Source of the DNA: Stenotrophomonas maltophilia
GTDB lineage: Bacteria > Pseudomonadota > Gammaproteobacteria > Xanthomonadales > Xanthomonadaceae
Assembly: GCA_002364755.1 (NCBI GenBank)
Contig: DEZI01000037.1
Coordinates: forward strand, 58,229-122,228
Direction of reading: 5' to 3'
DNA length: 64,000 bases
Shown: piece after piece, positions 62,023-64,000 of the stretch
Layout: each line of letters begins with the position of its first letter
Position numbering within the stretch: position 1 is the stretch's first letter
The notes under the pieces: model-generated
What the model saw: the letters and a program-made list of their open reading frames with translations, nothing else
Databases searched by the model: none
Told to the model about the DNA's origin: nothing
Program-made: the position numbers and the translations under genes

Positions 62023-62574
62023 ATGCGCGCGTGGCTTTCCCTTGCCGTGATCCTGCTGCTGGCCGGCTGCGAACGTCCGCTGGATACCGGCGTGCAGGCC
62101 CTGCCGCCGTCGCCTGTGCAGGACGGTGCGACGACCCAAGCGGCCGCCGAGCAGGAGCTGGACTGGCTGCAGATGATGCCGGCCGACGAGCTGGCCGCGC
62201 TGGAGCGTGGCGACGGGCCGGAAGTGAAGCACAACGGCAACCGGCGCATGGCCCAGTTCGGCACCTTCCGCACGGTGGGCACGGTGCTGGACCGCGCCGT
62301 GCGTCTGCCGGGCTACGTGGTGCCGCTGGCCAATGCCAGCGATGGCCGGCTGACCGAGTTCCTGTTCGTGCCGTACTACGGCGCCTGCATCCACGTGCCG
62401 CCGCCACCCCCGAACCAGATCGTGCACGTGCGGTTGTCGCGGCCGATCGACATGCCGGACATGTACTCGCCGTTCTTCCTCGCCGGCACCCTGCGCGCCG
62501 AGCGCGTGGACGACGATCTGGCCGGTTCGGCCTACACCATGGCAGACCCCGAGTTGAGGCCCTATGAACCGTAA
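62023..62574 (+). CDS. DUF3299 lipoprotein, copy 1
   Basis: 183 residues. Lipobox LLAGC near residue 13-17. DUF3299 core: LPGYVVPLANASDG, FLFVPYYGACIHVPPPPPNQ near residue 116, and the C-terminal strand FFLAGTLRAERVDDDLAGSAY. Cys and His in GACIHVPP are candidate zinc ligands. A DUF3299 protein (ZrgE) occurs in the V. cholerae zrg operon. Next gene overlaps by 11 bases. Confidence 0.83.
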   Translation: MRAWLSLAVILLLAGCERPLDTGVQALPPSPVQDGATTQAAAEQELDWLQMMPADELAALERGDGPEVKHNGNRRMAQFGTFRTVGTVLDRAVRLPGYVVPLANASDGRLTEFLFVPYYGACIHVPPPPPNQIVHVRLSRPIDMPDMYSPFFLAGTLRAERVDDDLAGSAYTMADPELRPYEP

Positions 62575-63223
62575 CGTCTGTATCCTGGTGTTGATGTTGT
62601 TGGCCGGTTGCAGCCGGCCCGGCGGCGATGTGCCCGACGTGGCGGCCGAACCAGCTGCCGCCGCGGCCACGTCCGATGCGGTGAGCACGCCGGATAAGGC
62701 CGTGCCGGCCGAGGGGGCGATCACGGCCTGGAACGCGTTGATGCCGGAGGAGGACGCTTTCCTGCGCCCGCCGCCGCAGATCGGCATCGACCGCAGCGGC
62801 GGCATGGGTGCGATGTCCGGCGTCGGTGGGCTGATCGATGACACGGGCTCGGGCACGCCGCCGGGCGCGGCCATCGACCACTCCAGCCCCGACCGCGCGC
62901 AGCAGTTCGGCTCCGCTGCCGTGGTCGATGGCGTGGACGGTCGCGAGGTCGACCTGGACGGCTATGTGGTGCCGCTGGGCATGGACGACGCCGGGGCGGT
63001 GAACGAACTGCTGTTCGTGCCGTTCTACGGCGCGTGCATCCACGTGCCACCGCCGCCACCGAACCAGATCATCCACGTGACCCTGGCCACGCCGATTGCA
63101 CTGGGCAATCTGTGGGATGCCTATCGGCTGTCGGGCCACCTGCGGATCAAGCGCTTCGAGGCCGACATCGCCAGCGCCTCCTATGATGCGGACGCGGCCA
63201 CGCTGACGGCGATCGGCAGCTGA
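62564..63223 (+). CDS. DUF3299 lipoprotein, copy 2
   Basis: 219 residues, lipobox MLLAGC. Paralogous to the preceding gene: LDGYVVPLGMDDAG, LLFVPFYGACIHVPPPPPNQ, LSGHLRIKRFEADIASASY. A longer Ala/Pro/Gly-rich linker (about 20-120) separates lipid anchor and core. Two DUF3299 proteins in tandem suggest either a heteromer or a duplication. The TGATG junction at 63221-63225 couples it to the next gene. Confidence 0.82.
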   Translation: MNRNVCILVLMLLAGCSRPGGDVPDVAAEPAAAAATSDAVSTPDKAVPAEGAITAWNALMPEEDAFLRPPPQIGIDRSGGMGAMSGVGGLIDDTGSGTPPGAAIDHSSPDRAQQFGSAAVVDGVDGREVDLDGYVVPLGMDDAGAVNELLFVPFYGACIHVPPPPPNQIIHVTLATPIALGNLWDAYRLSGHLRIKRFEADIASASYDADAATLTAIGS

Positions 63224-63972
63224 TGCGGCGCTCGTACTGGCTGGGGATCGGTGCGGTGCTGCTGCTGGCCGGTGCCGCGCTGCTGGCCTGGCAGCGCTGG
63301 GCACCGCAGGGACGTCCGCCGTCCGTGGCGTTCCCCGCACCGGTGCCCGCGCTGCAGGCCGACATCGAGCGGCACCTGCGCGAGGATCGTGCGTTCCGTG
63401 ACGACGTGGTGTTCCTGCTGGCGGCCACGGTGCGTGATCGCTGCGTCCCGGCCGAGGCCGGTGTGCTGGCACGCATGGCCAACCGCGCCGCGCTGCCGGT
63501 GCTGGGTGCGGTCAGTGCGGTGACCGCGGAGGACCGTCGGCTTGATCGGCCGATCTATCAGTTCATCCAGCACCGCGCCGACAGCACGGAATGCGATGAA
63601 CCGCTGCAGTTGCCCGCCTTGGGGACACAGCCGCTGCAGGTGGACGTCGAGCAGTACGCGCGCAGCTTCCCCGACAGCTATTACGACCCGACGCGCAGCA
63701 GTGTGCCGCGCGACTTCGGCGGTCGCAGCCTGGTCGAGCGCGCAGGCAATGCCTGCAACAGCGTGGTCTATTCGGTGCTGCCGCTGGGCCCGGGGGACTG
63801 GCGCTGCAGCATGCTGCGCTCCAACGCGCGCAGCCGTGTGCGCGGCGCCTGCGAGCATGAGGTGCAACGCCAGCACGGCAGTGCCGGAGGCGAGCTGGAC
63901 ATGGCCGTAGGAAAGGGCATGCAGGGGGAGGTGGTGGCGGCCGTTGCCGCCTTGCCGGACGGTTGCCGGTAA
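63223..63972 (+). CDS. hypothetical membrane-anchored protein of zinc operon
   Basis: 249 residues, one N-terminal membrane helix (WLGIGAVLLLAGAALLAW), otherwise periplasmic. Eight or so cysteines are scattered (DRCVP, TECDEP, NACNSVV, DWRCSML, GACEHEV, DGCR), consistent with disulfides or metal binding. I do not recognise the family. TGATG coupling to the DUF3299 gene places it in the zrg-like operon. It may be the last gene; a partial REP begins at 63981. Confidence 0.72.
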   Translation: MRRSYWLGIGAVLLLAGAALLAWQRWAPQGRPPSVAFPAPVPALQADIERHLREDRAFRDDVVFLLAATVRDRCVPAEAGVLARMANRAALPVLGAVSAVTAEDRRLDRPIYQFIQHRADSTECDEPLQLPALGTQPLQVDVEQYARSFPDSYYDPTRSSVPRDFGGRSLVERAGNACNSVVYSVLPLGPGDWRCSMLRSNARSRVRGACEHEVQRQHGSAGGELDMAVGKGMQGEVVAAVAALPDGCR

Positions 63973-64000
63973 GCGGACCTGTAGAGTCGAGATCCTATGT

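Overview
The window is high-GC gammaproteobacterial chromosome and almost certainly Stenotrophomonas (S. maltophilia complex). The evidence is the gene content (an Ent-type catecholate cluster, the glg/tre operon, a DUF3348-DUF802-OmpA-DUF2894 operon) and the many short palindromic repeats headed by GTAG, which match the SMAG/REP elements described for S. maltophilia. Most of it is ordinary, densely packed core chromosome in translationally coupled operons. Between the operons lie repeat-rich seams with gene remnants.

Layout. 1-6480: 3' part of a catecholate siderophore operon (entE partial, an isochorismatase, a separate aryl carrier protein, entF, entA). 6481-8785: a degraded accessory patch with a shrunken IS110 transposase, a headless SMI1/KNR4-type immunity remnant, a 38-bp duplicate of DUF2894 sequence and one orphan gene. 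8786-12683 (minus strand): a four-gene operon encoding a MotA/MotB-like (ZorA/ZorB-like) membrane pair with a very long cytoplasmic coiled coil. 12854-17396: an M14-type metallopeptidase, small hypothetical proteins and a secreted trypsin-like protease. 18054-25252: molybdenum cofactor synthesis (moaA, moaCB fusion, moeA, moaD, moaE, mobA) followed by molybdate uptake (modABC). 25571-37703: seven coupled genes for glycogen and trehalose metabolism (glgA, glgB, treZ, malQ, treY, a DUF2934 gene, glgX).

37750-47346: an OsmC-like protein, a receiver-only regulator with an HWE histidine kinase, a broken secreted protein gene, a catalase-like protein, a ProP-like MFS transporter, a host-attachment-family protein, a thioredoxin-like protein and a DUF4034 protein. 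47842-50196: a secreted GH92 mannosidase. 50199-50949: a tandem array in which REPs and the last codons of a sensor-kinase gene are repeated together. 50847-58461: a two-component system divergent from a CzcCBA/CusCBA-type metal efflux operon. 58528-59004: the two 3' ends of a former divergent LysR/aldehyde dehydrogenase pair, joined back to back. 59039-63972: a putative Zur-controlled zinc locus, with a MerC-like gene divergent from a zrg-like operon (DUF2796, ABC ATPase, FtsX-like permease, two DUF3299 lipoproteins, one unknown protein).

The best candidates for under-described biology are the DUF802/OmpA motor-like operon, the REP plus kinase-tail tandem array, and the repeated use of the GTAG head of REPs as the TAG stop codon of the neighbouring gene. 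No rRNA, tRNA, CRISPR array, intact transposase or REP-associated (RAYT) transposase was found.
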